The translations under genes and the position numbers were made by a program. A stretch of DNA of 64,000 bases, from assembly GCF_003367505.1 (NCBI RefSeq), contig NZ_PXXX01000010.1, positions 248,001 to 312,000 on the forward strand, given 5' to 3'. The DNA comes from Lysinibacillus capsici (lineage in GTDB: Bacteria > Bacillota > Bacilli > Bacillales_A > Planococcaceae). The notes beneath the pieces are model-generated. The model was given only the letters and a program-made list of their open reading frames with translations. It had not been told where the DNA came from and did not search any database. Shown here in pieces: positions 18,045 through 26,752 of the stretch; the first letter of the stretch is position 1, and each line of letters starts with the position of its first letter.

Positions 18045-18085
18045 TTCTTAAAGATTTGCAAGGAGAATTCTTAACTTTTTCTTAA
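18045..18085. promoter_or_regulatory. Phased TTAAGAA repeats upstream of the lipid/two-component operon
   Basis: Minus-strand TTAAGAA occurs at 18079-18085, 18068-18074 and 18045-18051. The start-to-start distances of 11 and 23 bp are one and two helical turns, the spacing used by OmpR/PhoB-type regulators. The repeats lie 56-96 bases upstream of the first start codon. A weak TTGCAA / TATAGT promoter with 19-bp spacing overlaps them, as expected for an activated promoter. Confidence 0.5.
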
Positions 18086-18140
18086 TAATTGACATTATTT
18101 AGTTAGTAGATCAACACGATCTCATACGGTGAAAACAAAA

Positions 18141-18170
18141 AAGTCGCTCATTTTCATTCATGAGTGACTT
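18141..18170 (-). terminator. Terminator on the minus strand
   Basis: Stem AAGTCACTCAT / ATGAGCGACTT with one mismatch-type pair and an 8-nt loop; on the minus strand it is followed by TTTTTTG. It lies downstream of the small membrane protein gene and its pseudogene neighbour. Confidence 0.75.
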
Positions 18171-18232
18171 AATTGCTTGATTTCTATATTCATCTTCATT
18201 TTTCTTTTTACACTCTTCATCCCTAAATGCTA

Positions 18233-18386
18233 TTAAAATTCAATTTCATTGGTATTGAACTCACACACATTAATTCTATAGATGTAGCCCCCTCCCCATT
18301 CTTTCCAACGTTCAAGTAACCGTTTCCCCAAGATGATTGATCGCAATATAATCTTCATTTTTAGCTGTATCAATAGTAATGATCAT
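18233..18386 (-). pseudogene. Frameshifted small gene
   Basis: An ATG (18384-18386) with AAGAGG upstream opens MIITIDTAKNEDYIAINHLG, which soon meets a stop. Shifting frame near a GGGG run continues as KRLLERWKEWGGGYIYRI and ends FNTNEIEF at a stop (18233-18235). Together they would give about 50 residues. The single-base break suggests a recently broken gene or a sequencing error. It follows the small membrane protein gene by 64 bases, in the same transcript. No function is recognised. The rest of 17990-18450 holds only the regulatory repeats and a terminator. Confidence 0.5.
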
Positions 18387-18450
18387 ATTTTCCTCTTTTC
18401 TTAACAGCTGTATAAAGGCATGGTCCTTTCTTATACGACTTATTGTAATT

Positions 18451-18816
18451 TTAATCTTTTACTCTATGTCTTATGATTCCAATATTAATCCCTCTTATAA
18501 TTAATTGCCCTAAAACATAAAAAAATGAAACAAAGATAATGGCTACATCTCTTCCAAAAGGCTTAAACCAACTTCCATCATCATCTATAAAAAAATGGCC
18601 TAACATTAAAGACAAAGCAGTCATCAAAAAATTTAGGACAATGAACAAAGGTAGATGATCATTTCTAGATACTATGCCAACCCCAATAATGAAAAAAAGA
18701 AATAACGGAAATAAGAAGCTAGCCTCTTGGTTTGAGAGGTGGCTATTATACTCGTAAAAATGAAATAAAAACGGGAATGGAAATAGCGACAACATACTTT
18801 GAATACATCTTTTCAT
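18451..18816 (-). CDS. Small integral membrane protein, unknown function
   Basis: 121 aa with four predicted membrane helices (about 8-22, 32-50, 56-75, 88-108) and a basic C-terminus. I do not recognise the family. The start ATG has GGAGGTG upstream. Its promoter region carries the 16-bp palindrome AGTGTAAAATTACACT directly after a TATAAT box, and the same palindrome stands in front of the PstS-like gene at 51-52 kb. Confidence 0.7.
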   Translation of the reverse strand: MKRCIQSMLSLFPFPFLFHFYEYNSHLSNQEASFLFPLFLFFIIGVGIVSRNDHLPLFIVLNFLMTALSLMLGHFFIDDDGSWFKPFGRDVAIIFVSFFYVLGQLIIRGINIGIIRHRVKD

Positions 18817-18855
18817 TTCAGCTTCACCTCCACAAAAATATAATATGATTATTTA

Positions 18856-18871
18856 AGTGTAATTTTACACT
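18856..18871. promoter_or_regulatory. Perfect 16-bp palindrome, copy 1
   Basis: AGTGTAAAATTACACT lies on the minus strand, one base downstream of a TATAAT -10 box (18873-18878). A repressor bound here would block the start of transcription of the small membrane protein gene. Copy 2 is at 52278-52293. Confidence 0.6.
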
Positions 18872-19101
18872 AATTATAATCTTTTATCTATAAAAAATAA
18901 AATGTATAGGATGGTAATTCTTCTGTATTAACTTCCTCCTGAACATCAGTACAATTTCCCTTAAGATTCATAAAAGATTAAAAGGTACTTCGTTCTAATG
19001 ACTATTTCCTACATAAAATAGGCATACAATTGCTGCCAATCGAATAGAAACCTATATAGGGAACATTTAGTCATGGGAAAAATAAAGTGGGGTGTGTAAG
19101 G

Positions 19102-20001
19102 ATGCTTAAAGTAAATGATACAAAAGAAATGGTACTTGAAATTGTGCAAGATGACCCATTGTTTGTGGCACTGCAACATACACCTTTAGAGGAAAACCTC
19201 TATAATGATGGGTATTTAGCAGAGATCGATGAATCGAAACACTATACAATTGCAGAAGTCGCGGGCTGGTTTGATATTACAGACGCCATGCTTCGCTACT
19301 ATTTAAAACCATTTGAACAGTATATTTTTGACAATGTTTCGCCCAATACAAATAGCAATATTCGTTTAAACCTACCTGCTATATTGAGATTGCGCATGAT
19401 TTTATTATTGAAGGATGAGTATCGTGTAAGGGGGATTAAATTATTGCTAGGTATTGATGATAACGGTCAGTTGCTGAAACACCAAATTACCGCAACGACC
19501 ATGGATTCTGAGGATTTATCACATAAAATCGATTTGCTTGGAAACGTCCTACAGCAAATGATTCAAACAGGTCTTTTTCAGATTTTGCCGAATGAAGAGC
19601 AAGGGACATTACAAGTTAACATTAATCAGGACTTTCTTGACAAAAACATTCAACGTCTTTCGACCGATTCTATCCTTCAAGTGGAAGAAATTCAAAAAGA
19701 AACGTTGGAGCTAAAGCAGGAAAATGAGCATCTACAAAATCAAATTACCGAGCTGCAAGAAAATAGCGTGAAGGACATTGTCCAAAAGATTAGAGAGCGT
19801 CATATAGAAAATGAAATCGTTTCTACATTACGTACAGAAGCATTACAGCAATATTCCCAAAATCATAAAGTCGGTTTTTTCACCAAATTTTTCAAGTCCG
19901 CACAAATTGAAATGGACAAAGAGCAATTCGTTCTAAGCTATATTTCAAAGCATTTAGAAGAACGTTTAGAAATTGCATTGAACAATTATTATGATAAGTA
20001 A
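19102..20001 (+). CDS. MerR-like HTH protein with coiled coil
   Basis: 299 aa. An HTH region near residues 45-115 (YTIAEVAGWFDITDAMLRYY) resembles the MerR family, although the usual metal or ligand motifs are missing. A coiled coil follows (about 195-235; QVEEIQKETLELKQENEHLQ). The architecture recalls RacA-type chromosome-binding proteins, but I cannot assign it. ATG at 19102 is preferred to GTG 15 bases earlier because GGGGTG lies seven bases before it. It stands alone. Confidence 0.65.
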   Translation: MLKVNDTKEMVLEIVQDDPLFVALQHTPLEENLYNDGYLAEIDESKHYTIAEVAGWFDITDAMLRYYLKPFEQYIFDNVSPNTNSNIRLNLPAILRLRMILLLKDEYRVRGIKLLLGIDDNGQLLKHQITATTMDSEDLSHKIDLLGNVLQQMIQTGLFQILPNEEQGTLQVNINQDFLDKNIQRLSTDSILQVEEIQKETLELKQENEHLQNQITELQENSVKDIVQKIRERHIENEIVSTLRTEALQQYSQNHKVGFFTKFFKSAQIEMDKEQFVLSYISKHLEERLEIALNNYYDK

Positions 20002-20077
20002 ACTGAAGCAATGGAGAGCATGAGTGAGACTATTGGAAATGGTCACAATCATGTTCTTTTTTATTTTCCCAAATCAC

Positions 20078-20107
20078 ATTGACCACAGTAGTCAATTTCT
20101 ATATAAT
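20078..20107 (+). promoter_or_regulatory. Promoter with embedded TetR-type operator
   Basis: The -35 box TTGACC (20079-20084) and -10 box TATAAT (20102-20107) have 17-bp spacing. The inverted repeat ATTGAC-N7-GTCAAT (20078-20096) covers the -35 box. It drives the TetR/ABC operon and fits autorepression by the first gene product. Confidence 0.65.
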
Positions 20108-20138
20108 GGCATAAAATATGACGGAAAGGAGTAAAAAA

Positions 20139-20774
20139 TTGTATCAAGCTTTTATGAATTTAACCGAAGAAAAGCGCCAAGCAATTATTAATGCTGCCTT
20201 AAGGGAATTTTCGCTCAATAACTATGCTACCGCTTCAACAAACAAAATTGTGAGCAATGCCAATATATCAAAAGGCATTTTATATCACTATTTTGGTAGT
20301 AAAAAAAATTTATATCTTTTCTTATATGACTATACAACTACTAAATTCTCTGTGGCACTTAATCGCCAAATTGATTTAGCAGAGCCTGATATTTTTAAGC
20401 GTTATGAACAGATCATGAAAATTAAAATTGATCTCATGAAGCAATATCATGCGCTGTTTGATTTTTTGAAAAAGGCCTATGCTGAAACAAGCTCTGAGGT
20501 ACGAGATGAACTAAATCATTACAATGCCGCTTTTCAAAAAAATGCTTATGTAACTGCATTCGAAGGAATTGATACTAGTTTATTCCGAGAAAATTTGGAT
20601 ATAAAAAAGGCAATTGATACTATTCAATGGGTAACAGATGGTATCAGTCATCGTTATGAGGAAAGATTAAAAGCGCATGTAGATAATCAAGAGCTCTTTA
20701 ATGAATTAATCGAGCAATGCATGGAAGAGGCTAGTGAATATTTTCTATTTTTGAAAACATTATTGTATCAATAA
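20139..20774 (+). CDS. TetR/AcrR family regulator of the adjacent ABC exporter
   Basis: 211 aa from the chosen TTG start. AAAGGAG (20125-20131) lies seven bases before this TTG, whereas the in-frame ATG at 20118 has no ribosome site and would place AAAGGAG inside the gene. The HTH ends in ISKGILYHYFGSKKNLY. The C-terminal helices form the ligand pocket. It is followed by an ABC ATPase and permease and probably represses all three genes from the operator over its own promoter. Confidence 0.85.
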   Translation: MYQAFMNLTEEKRQAIINAALREFSLNNYATASTNKIVSNANISKGILYHYFGSKKNLYLFLYDYTTTKFSVALNRQIDLAEPDIFKRYEQIMKIKIDLMKQYHALFDFLKKAYAETSSEVRDELNHYNAAFQKNAYVTAFEGIDTSLFRENLDIKKAIDTIQWVTDGISHRYEERLKAHVDNQELFNELIEQCMEEASEYFLFLKTLLYQ

Positions 20775-20789
20775 AATGGGGTGAGTGAC

Positions 20790-21677
20790 GTGTCCATGAT
20801 TGAAGTAAACCATTTAACTAAAAAGTTTGGCGATTTTTATAGTATACAAAATGTTCATCTACAAATTCCAAAGGGTGAAGTGTTCGGTTTTTTAGGACCA
20901 AATGGGGCAGGAAAATCCACAACCATACGCCATTTAATGGGTTTTTTACAGCCAACTGAGGGCTCTTGTTTCATTAACGGTTTAAATTGTCGGGAGGCAT
21001 CTGCAACCATCCAACAAGTTGTTGGCTATTTACCTGGAGAAATTGCGTTTATTGATAAAATGACGGGTAAGCAATTTATTCACTTTATTGCTAAGTTAAG
21101 AGGGATGAATGATTACACCCATGCCGAGGAATTAATGCATTTCTTTGAATTAGATACTTCTGGGCTCATAAAAAAAATGTCGAAAGGTATGAAGCAGAAG
21201 GTTGGTTTAGTTTGTGCCTTCATGCATCATCCCGAAATTGTCATTCTAGATGAACCTACTAGTGGTTTAGACCCGCTCATGCAAACCAAATTTATTGAAT
21301 TCATTTTAGCTGAAAAGGACAAAGGAACGACCATTTTCATGTCCTCTCATATGATTGAAGAAGTAGAGAAAACTTGTGATCGTGTAGCGATTATTAATGC
21401 AGGTAAAATCGTGGCGACTGAAACCATTACAGATTTAAAGAAACGTAAATCTAAAAAATACATGCTTGAGTTTCAAGATGAGCAAGAGCTCACTCGCTTC
21501 CTTGATGAGGAATATGTACTTGAACGTATCTCTTCTACAAAAGTTATGATTACTATAATGGGAGACCTTCAAGCATTTCTCCATACGCTATCTAACTATA
21601 AAATTATAGACTTAGACGTTATTTCCCAGTCACTAGAAGATATTTTTATGCATTATTACGAAAGTGGAGGTGCTTAA
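20790..21677 (+). CDS. ABC exporter ATP-binding protein
   Basis: 295 aa. Walker A GPNGAGKST, signature MSKGMKQKVGL, Walker B IVILDEP and a switch His (MSSH) are present, with a C-terminal extension typical of drug or antibiotic ABC-2 exporters. GTG at 20790 follows GGGGTGA by five bases; GTG at 20781 is less well placed. The permease gene starts two bases after the stop. Confidence 0.9.
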   Translation: MSMIEVNHLTKKFGDFYSIQNVHLQIPKGEVFGFLGPNGAGKSTTIRHLMGFLQPTEGSCFINGLNCREASATIQQVVGYLPGEIAFIDKMTGKQFIHFIAKLRGMNDYTHAEELMHFFELDTSGLIKKMSKGMKQKVGLVCAFMHHPEIVILDEPTSGLDPLMQTKFIEFILAEKDKGTTIFMSSHMIEEVEKTCDRVAIINAGKIVATETITDLKKRKSKKYMLEFQDEQELTRFLDEEYVLERISSTKVMITIMGDLQAFLHTLSNYKIIDLDVISQSLEDIFMHYYESGGA

Positions 21678-21679
21678 TC

Positions 21680-22477
21680 ATGAATTTTACCTTATTCAAG
21701 CATGAGTTATTTGCCTCTCTTAAACTATTCACCATAATTATCGGTGTACTAATGCTATATATTGTCAGTGTAATTTATATGTATAACCCAGAAATGACGG
21801 ATACACTAAAAAAATTAACAGAAACAATGCCTGAGATGATGGCAGCCTTTGGTATGACCAGCATTGGCGATACCTTGATAGAATTTCTCTCCACCTATTT
21901 ATATGGATTTTTATTAATGATTCTTCCTTTGGTATTTTCTATCATGTTAGCCAATAAGCTCATCATGGGCTATATTGATAATGGTTCGATGGCATACTTA
22001 ATCGCTACACCGAATACACGTTTTAAAATTGTCTTTACACAAGCACTATTTTTGATCATCAGCCTTTTTACACTCCTTGCTGTTACTACGTTGGTCATGA
22101 TTGTCTTTGCAGAAATATTATTCCCTAATGAGCTGGACATAACGGCCCTACTGCTGTTAAATTTCGGGCTATTTTTATTGCACTTTGCCATTAGTGGATT
22201 CTGTTTTCTTATGTCTTGCAGCACGAAAGATTTAAGAACATCCTATGCCTATAGTGCTGGCATTCCCATTGCCTTTTATCTGATTGAGGCACTGAGCAAT
22301 ATGGGTGGTTCACTAGACAAATTACAATACATTACAATCTATTCATTGTTCGATTCCGTTCAATTAATCCAACAAAATAGCTCTTGCTGGTGGATGCTAG
22401 GTACACTTTTCCTCATTGGCTTGCTTTGCTATAGTCTAGCAATCCGTTTTTTTGTAAAACGAGATTTACATCTCTAA
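21680..22477 (+). CDS. ABC-2 type exporter permease
   Basis: 265 aa with six membrane helices and an extracytoplasmic segment after the first helix (TETMPEMMAAFGMTS). The motif GYIDNGSMAYLIATPNTR is typical of ABC-2 permeases. It forms the exporter with the ATPase encoded just before, under the TetR regulator at the head of the operon. The substrate is unknown; the layout suggests a toxic small molecule or antibiotic. Confidence 0.87.
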   Translation: MNFTLFKHELFASLKLFTIIIGVLMLYIVSVIYMYNPEMTDTLKKLTETMPEMMAAFGMTSIGDTLIEFLSTYLYGFLLMILPLVFSIMLANKLIMGYIDNGSMAYLIATPNTRFKIVFTQALFLIISLFTLLAVTTLVMIVFAEILFPNELDITALLLLNFGLFLLHFAISGFCFLMSCSTKDLRTSYAYSAGIPIAFYLIEALSNMGGSLDKLQYITIYSLFDSVQLIQQNSSCWWMLGTLFLIGLLCYSLAIRFFVKRDLHL

Positions 22478-22484
22478 TTTCTAG

Positions 22485-22514
22485 CCGCTACAGATCCAGT
22501 GCTGTAGCGGTTTT
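22485..22514. terminator. Terminator after the TetR-ABC operon
   Basis: Perfect stem CCGCTACAG / CTGTAGCGG with an 8-nt loop, followed by TTTT. It lies between convergent genes. Confidence 0.75.
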
Positions 22515-22516
22515 CA

Positions 22517-23113
22517 TTAAATAGTACCTATTACATTTCCTAAAAAACGTATTAATCGAAAATGTAGAGCGACCATTTCTTCTACTGTTAAGTTCTCGTT
22601 CCCCTTGTCCAACCACTCCTGAATGACTCCCAAAATGGCAGATGCTATAAAGGCTTGTAAGTATTGTTGAAACTCTGGATCTTGTGCTTCCTTGCGTATA
22701 AGCGATAATCTGTCCAAAATATGACTCCCAAAGATCATTTTCACCTTTTGTGTAAAGCTAGGGCTCCCCTGCTCTCCTAATAACATACGAAAAGCTGGTG
22801 CATGCTCTTTTATACACGTTATCACCTTGATAAATGGCTGATAGAGTTGCCCCATTTTTAACGTTTGAAAAGCATCCAACGGCTGAACATGTTTGACATA
22901 GCGCTCTAACTCCATTAATAGCTCTTGCTGCAAATCCTCCATCACATCATATTTATCTGAATAATGTAAGTAAAACGTGCCACGATTAATTTCAGCTACA
23001 AACGCTAAATTCTTTACAGTCACACGCTCAAAGCCTACCTCCTCTACTTGTTGGATAAAAGCATTTTTAATGGCTTGCTTCGTTTCAAAATTCATTTTTT
23101 CATGTACAGACAC
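22517..23113 (-). CDS. TetR/AcrR family regulator, divergent to an ABC exporter
   Basis: 198 aa. The HTH ends in INRGTFYLHYSDKYDVMEDL; the C-terminal domain is of the TetR_C_7-like helical type seen in B. subtilis YdgC/YcnC relatives. It is divergent from an ABC ATPase/permease pair; a TGTTGATT ... AATCAACA inverted repeat (23151-23158 and 23194-23201) lies in the space between them. Repression of the exporter is inferred. Confidence 0.85.
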   Translation of the reverse strand: MSVHEKMNFETKQAIKNAFIQQVEEVGFERVTVKNLAFVAEINRGTFYLHYSDKYDVMEDLQQELLMELERYVKHVQPLDAFQTLKMGQLYQPFIKVITCIKEHAPAFRMLLGEQGSPSFTQKVKMIFGSHILDRLSLIRKEAQDPEFQQYLQAFIASAILGVIQEWLDKGNENLTVEEMVALHFRLIRFLGNVIGTI

Positions 23114-23229
23114 ATATTTCCCTCCATTTACTTAACACTTGCTGATAAACTGTTGATTGTATTTGCTCACATGCTACCGTAAAATTTTTATCAAATCAAC
23201 ATTGTGTTCAGTGAAGGAGTGAGGACCAT

Positions 23230-23958
23230 ATGGGCAACCAGGCAATCTCTATTAAGTCTCTCGAAAAACGATTTCAACATAAGCAAGTTATTGCCCCCCT
23301 TTCTTTGGATGTTCCTAAGGGACAGTTAATGGGTTTACTCGGTCCGTCAGGCTGTGGTAAAACAACACTAATCAAAATGATTATGGGCATGCTGAAACCT
23401 GATAGTGGTACTATTCAAGTATTAGATTTGAATGTTCCTCATAAACAATTATTAAATGACATTGGCTATATGGCACAATCAGATGCACTTTATACAGATT
23501 TAACGGGAGAAGAAAATCTACATTTTTTTGCAAAGCTTTATTCACTATCTAAAGCGGAACGAATAGAAAGAGTAGCCTATGCAGCAAGCCTCGTTCGTTT
23601 AACAGATGACTTACGACAAAAAGTAGAAAATTATTCAGGGGGAATGAAACGTCGATTATCTCTTGCTATTGCCCTTATTCAAAATCCTAAACTACTCATT
23701 TTGGATGAACCAACGGTGGGGATAGATCCTGTCTTAAAAAAGGAAATTTGGCAAGAACTGATTCGTTTAAAAGATCAAGAACAAAAAACCATTTTAGTGA
23801 CGACGCATGCGATGGATGAAGCGGAAAGATGTGATCAATTGGCCATGCTGAGAAGTGGACATATTATTGCACAGGGTACCCCACAAGAGTTAAAAGAACA
23901 TTATCAAGCAAAAGACTTTGATGAGGTGTTTGTAAAAGCTGGAGGTGACGTTCAATGA
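23230..23958 (+). CDS. ABC exporter ATP-binding protein
   Basis: 242 aa, a minimal ATPase without C-terminal extension. Walker A GPSGCGKTT, signature YSGGMKRRLSLAIAL, Walker B LLILDEP and TTHAMDEAERC are visible. The start ATG has AAGGAG upstream. The stop overlaps the permease start by four bases (ATGA), giving translational coupling. Confidence 0.9.
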   Translation: MGNQAISIKSLEKRFQHKQVIAPLSLDVPKGQLMGLLGPSGCGKTTLIKMIMGMLKPDSGTIQVLDLNVPHKQLLNDIGYMAQSDALYTDLTGEENLHFFAKLYSLSKAERIERVAYAASLVRLTDDLRQKVENYSGGMKRRLSLAIALIQNPKLLILDEPTVGIDPVLKKEIWQELIRLKDQEQKTILVTTHAMDEAERCDQLAMLRSGHIIAQGTPQELKEHYQAKDFDEVFVKAGGDVQ

Positions 23959-24971
23959 GAATAAGTGCTATCATCACAAGAATCATCCAACAAATGAAAA
24001 GAGATAGACGGACACTTGCTTTATTATTTTTAGCCCCACTTCTTGTCTTGTCCTTAATGTATTTTATTTTCAATAGTAATGAGGCTTCCGTCACACTTGT
24101 GGTCTCTAATGCGCCCGCCCCATTGATCGACAAATTAAAAGAGACTGATTTTACCATTATCGTGGACAATGATTTTTCAAAAAAACAGCTACAAGATAAA
24201 GAGTATAATGGTTGGCTAGCAGTAGAGCAAAATGTTAGTAAGTTAACTTTATTAAATGATGATCCTTCTCTGGCAAAGGCTTTAACGATGCAACTTGCTC
24301 AAATCTTACAGCCTACACAAGCCTCTATAGGCAGTATGAAAACGGACTATGTTTATGGTGATCAGGATACGGCTATTTTTGATATATTTAGTCCTATGCT
24401 CATTGGCTTCTTTGTTTTTTTCTTTGTTTTTTTAATTACGGGCACTGCCTTATTAAAGGAGCGTACTTCTGGAACATTGGAGCGTTTACTAGCGACACCG
24501 ATTAAACGTTCAGAAATTGTAGCAGGCTATATGGTTGGCTATGGTTTATTTGCGTTCCTGCAAACAATTATTATCGTCCTGTTTGGTATTTATGTGCTCG
24601 ATATTGTCCATGTAGGCTCCATCTGGCTTGTCCTACTCATCAATATGATGGTCGCTCTTGTCTCGTTATCCTTAGGTGCGTTGCTATCTAGCTTTGCCGC
24701 TTCAGAATTTCAAATGATGCAATTTATTCCGCTTGTTATTGTTCCTCAAGTGTTCTTCTCGGGTATTTTCCCGCTGGATAGTATGGCGGAATGGCTTCAA
24801 AACATTGGGCGTATCATGCCTCTATACTATGCTGCGGACGCATTGAATGGTGTGATGTATAAAGGTTATTCACTTTCTGATATTATAGTGAATCTCAGCA
24901 TTCTTGCTTGTTTTGCCATTGTTTTCATTATGTTAAATATTATCAGTTTAAAAAAATATCGTTCGTTGTAA
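23955..24971 (+). CDS. ABC-2 type exporter permease
   Basis: 338 aa. One N-terminal helix (about 20-38) is followed by a roughly 125-residue extracytoplasmic domain and five helices with the ABC-2 motif LKERTSGTLERLLATPI. This layout matches YhgE/YbhR-type multidrug permeases. Together with the ATPase before it, this forms an exporter probably regulated by the divergent TetR gene. A hairpin with six Ts follows. Confidence 0.88.
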   Translation: MRISAIITRIIQQMKRDRRTLALLFLAPLLVLSLMYFIFNSNEASVTLVVSNAPAPLIDKLKETDFTIIVDNDFSKKQLQDKEYNGWLAVEQNVSKLTLLNDDPSLAKALTMQLAQILQPTQASIGSMKTDYVYGDQDTAIFDIFSPMLIGFFVFFFVFLITGTALLKERTSGTLERLLATPIKRSEIVAGYMVGYGLFAFLQTIIIVLFGIYVLDIVHVGSIWLVLLINMMVALVSLSLGALLSSFAASEFQMMQFIPLVIVPQVFFSGIFPLDSMAEWLQNIGRIMPLYYAADALNGVMYKGYSLSDIIVNLSILACFAIVFIMLNIISLKKYRSL

Positions 24972-24982
24972 TCAATCCTTAA

Positions 24983-25014
24983 AAGTTCTGCTATTTAAAA
25001 AGCAGAGCTTTTTT
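24983..25014 (+). terminator. Terminator after the second ABC exporter
   Basis: The stem AAAGTTCTGCT / AGCAGAGCTTT (one G-T pair) has an 8-nt loop and is followed by TTTT. Confidence 0.75.
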
Positions 25015-25130
25015 ATGTAACTGAAATAACTAAAAACAGGAAATATAACCAATTTAATTGAAGTGAATGGTCGATTTTCATTATAATTATTTTATGGAGA
25101 AGAATTATCCAAAAATAAAGGTGTGTGAAG

Positions 25131-26003
25131 ATGACTACTATTTTGGAAGTACAAAACATCTGTAAACAATACAATGGGAAAAAAATTTTAGAGAATGTAT
25201 CGTTTTCAATTGCGTCCAATCAAATCATTGCTCTAGTGGGGAAAAATGGTTCTGGAAAAAGCACTTTACTCAAGATTATTGCAGCATTCATTAAACCAGA
25301 CAGTGGTTCTATTGTGAAGCATAAAACGTCTTTAAAAGTTGGCTATGTACCAGAAACAACTCCTTCTCATATTTTATTTACGCCTCAAGAATATCTTTAT
25401 CACATGGGCTGTATACGAGGCATGGCTAAAAAGCAGCTTTTGCAGAAGATAGAAGAATTACTTGAGATGTTTCAACTAAAAGAGGAAAAAGATACAAGGA
25501 TTGTCCATTTCTCTAAAGGGATGAAGCAAAAGGTGATGATTATGCAGGCGATGCTAGAAGAAACTGATCTACTGATAATGGATGAACCATTGTCAGGACT
25601 TGATGCCAAGGCACAAAATGATTTCGAACAAATCTTAGCTAGAGTAAGAAGCAAAGGACTCAGTATCCTCTTAACCTGTCATGAAACCAAATTACTCGAA
25701 AACCTTGTAGACTCCGTTTTACTTATTCAAGAGAATACGATCATTCAGATAGAGGGTTTCGATCGCAATCCAACGCATCGATTAATTTTTGAGATTGCTA
25801 GCCTATCATTACTCGATGAAATCATACCTTCGATAGAGATTCAACAACAACAACTTTTAGTGAATGGACATTATGAAATAGTGACGATTGTTCCAGCAAA
25901 GGATTCAGATCAAATTTTACTGAAATTATTACAACACAATGCTTCAATTAAATATTTAGCTACTGTCCACTACAAAAAAGAACAATTCTCTTCTCATTTT
26001 TGA
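25131..26003 (+). CDS. ABC transporter ATP-binding protein, two-component-linked operon
   Basis: 290 aa. Walker A GKNGSGKST, signature FSKGMKQKVMIMQAM, Walker B LLIMDEP and the switch His (LTCHE) are present; the C-terminal 85 residues are variable. ATG at 25131 follows AAAGGTG by seven bases. It is the first of four genes (ATPase, permease, response regulator, kinase) that run together without a terminator. Confidence 0.88.
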   Translation: MTTILEVQNICKQYNGKKILENVSFSIASNQIIALVGKNGSGKSTLLKIIAAFIKPDSGSIVKHKTSLKVGYVPETTPSHILFTPQEYLYHMGCIRGMAKKQLLQKIEELLEMFQLKEEKDTRIVHFSKGMKQKVMIMQAMLEETDLLIMDEPLSGLDAKAQNDFEQILARVRSKGLSILLTCHETKLLENLVDSVLLIQENTIIQIEGFDRNPTHRLIFEIASLSLLDEIIPSIEIQQQQLLVNGHYEIVTIVPAKDSDQILLKLLQHNASIKYLATVHYKKEQFSSHF

Positions 26004-26021
26004 AAGGAGGAATCGAAAAAG

Positions 26022-26720
26022 ATGAGCAGTTTAGTACGTTATCAATTGATAAATTATTTAAGAACCTATCAATACGTTCCACCTTTTACAATCTTCATTC
26101 TATGTCTTATCGTTAATTATACTTTTGTCCCTAATCCAATATTAGATAGTTATTCATTTACATCTCTTGTGCTCTTTTTTTTAATGGGCTGGTTTACTGT
26201 TACATTATTTCATGCTGAAGATGAAGGACAAAAAATGATTACTACCCTTCATACGAGAAAAACAATAGACTACAATTTAGGGATATTCATCATTTGTGGG
26301 CTGCTTGCCTTTAGCCTAAGCTGTGTTTCTGTCATCTATCCAATCCTAATAGAGGCATTTTTTGAGAAGCCCAAACTATTACATATTTTACTAGGTTTCT
26401 TGTCTCATTTTAGTTTATCGTTACTTGCCATTGCACTCACTGCTTTATTTACTAGGGAACTCGTGAAAAATAGGCGAAATACGTGGTGGGGTGTAATAGG
26501 CATCCTTATTATTTCTGTCGTGATCGCTACTTTAAAAGATTCTATTCTAACTGGACTTCTTTGGTTACTTCCTCCTCTTCATTTTTCATTAGAAATGATG
26601 AGTGTGGGCGATCAAATTGAAGTTATACCCAACGTTTTTTATTGGCAATACACATGGATTATAATTTATGCATTCCTTATCATTGTTTTGTTTTTTTTCC
26701 TAGTCAACCGAAGAAAATGA
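26022..26720 (+). CDS. ABC transporter permease-like membrane protein
   Basis: 232 aa with six predicted membrane helices and very short loops. There is no recognisable family motif beyond HAEDEGQKMITTLHTRK after the second helix, a position that corresponds to the coupling loop of ABC-2 permeases. It is placed right after an ABC ATPase with AAAGGAGG before its ATG, so it is probably the partner membrane subunit. Function is inferred from context. Confidence 0.75.
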   Translation: MSSLVRYQLINYLRTYQYVPPFTIFILCLIVNYTFVPNPILDSYSFTSLVLFFLMGWFTVTLFHAEDEGQKMITTLHTRKTIDYNLGIFIICGLLAFSLSCVSVIYPILIEAFFEKPKLLHILLGFLSHFSLSLLAIALTALFTRELVKNRRNTWWGVIGILIISVVIATLKDSILTGLLWLLPPLHFSLEMMSVGDQIEVIPNVFYWQYTWIIIYAFLIIVLFFFLVNRRK

Positions 26721-26752
26721 TTTAGACATCTTACTAAGGAGAGATAGTATGT

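Noticed and set aside
18856..18871. Palindrome as a TnrA or classical YtrA operator
   Set aside because: The spacing between half-sites (4 bases) does not fit TnrA (longer 17-bp box) or the YtrA form with 13 bases between halves.
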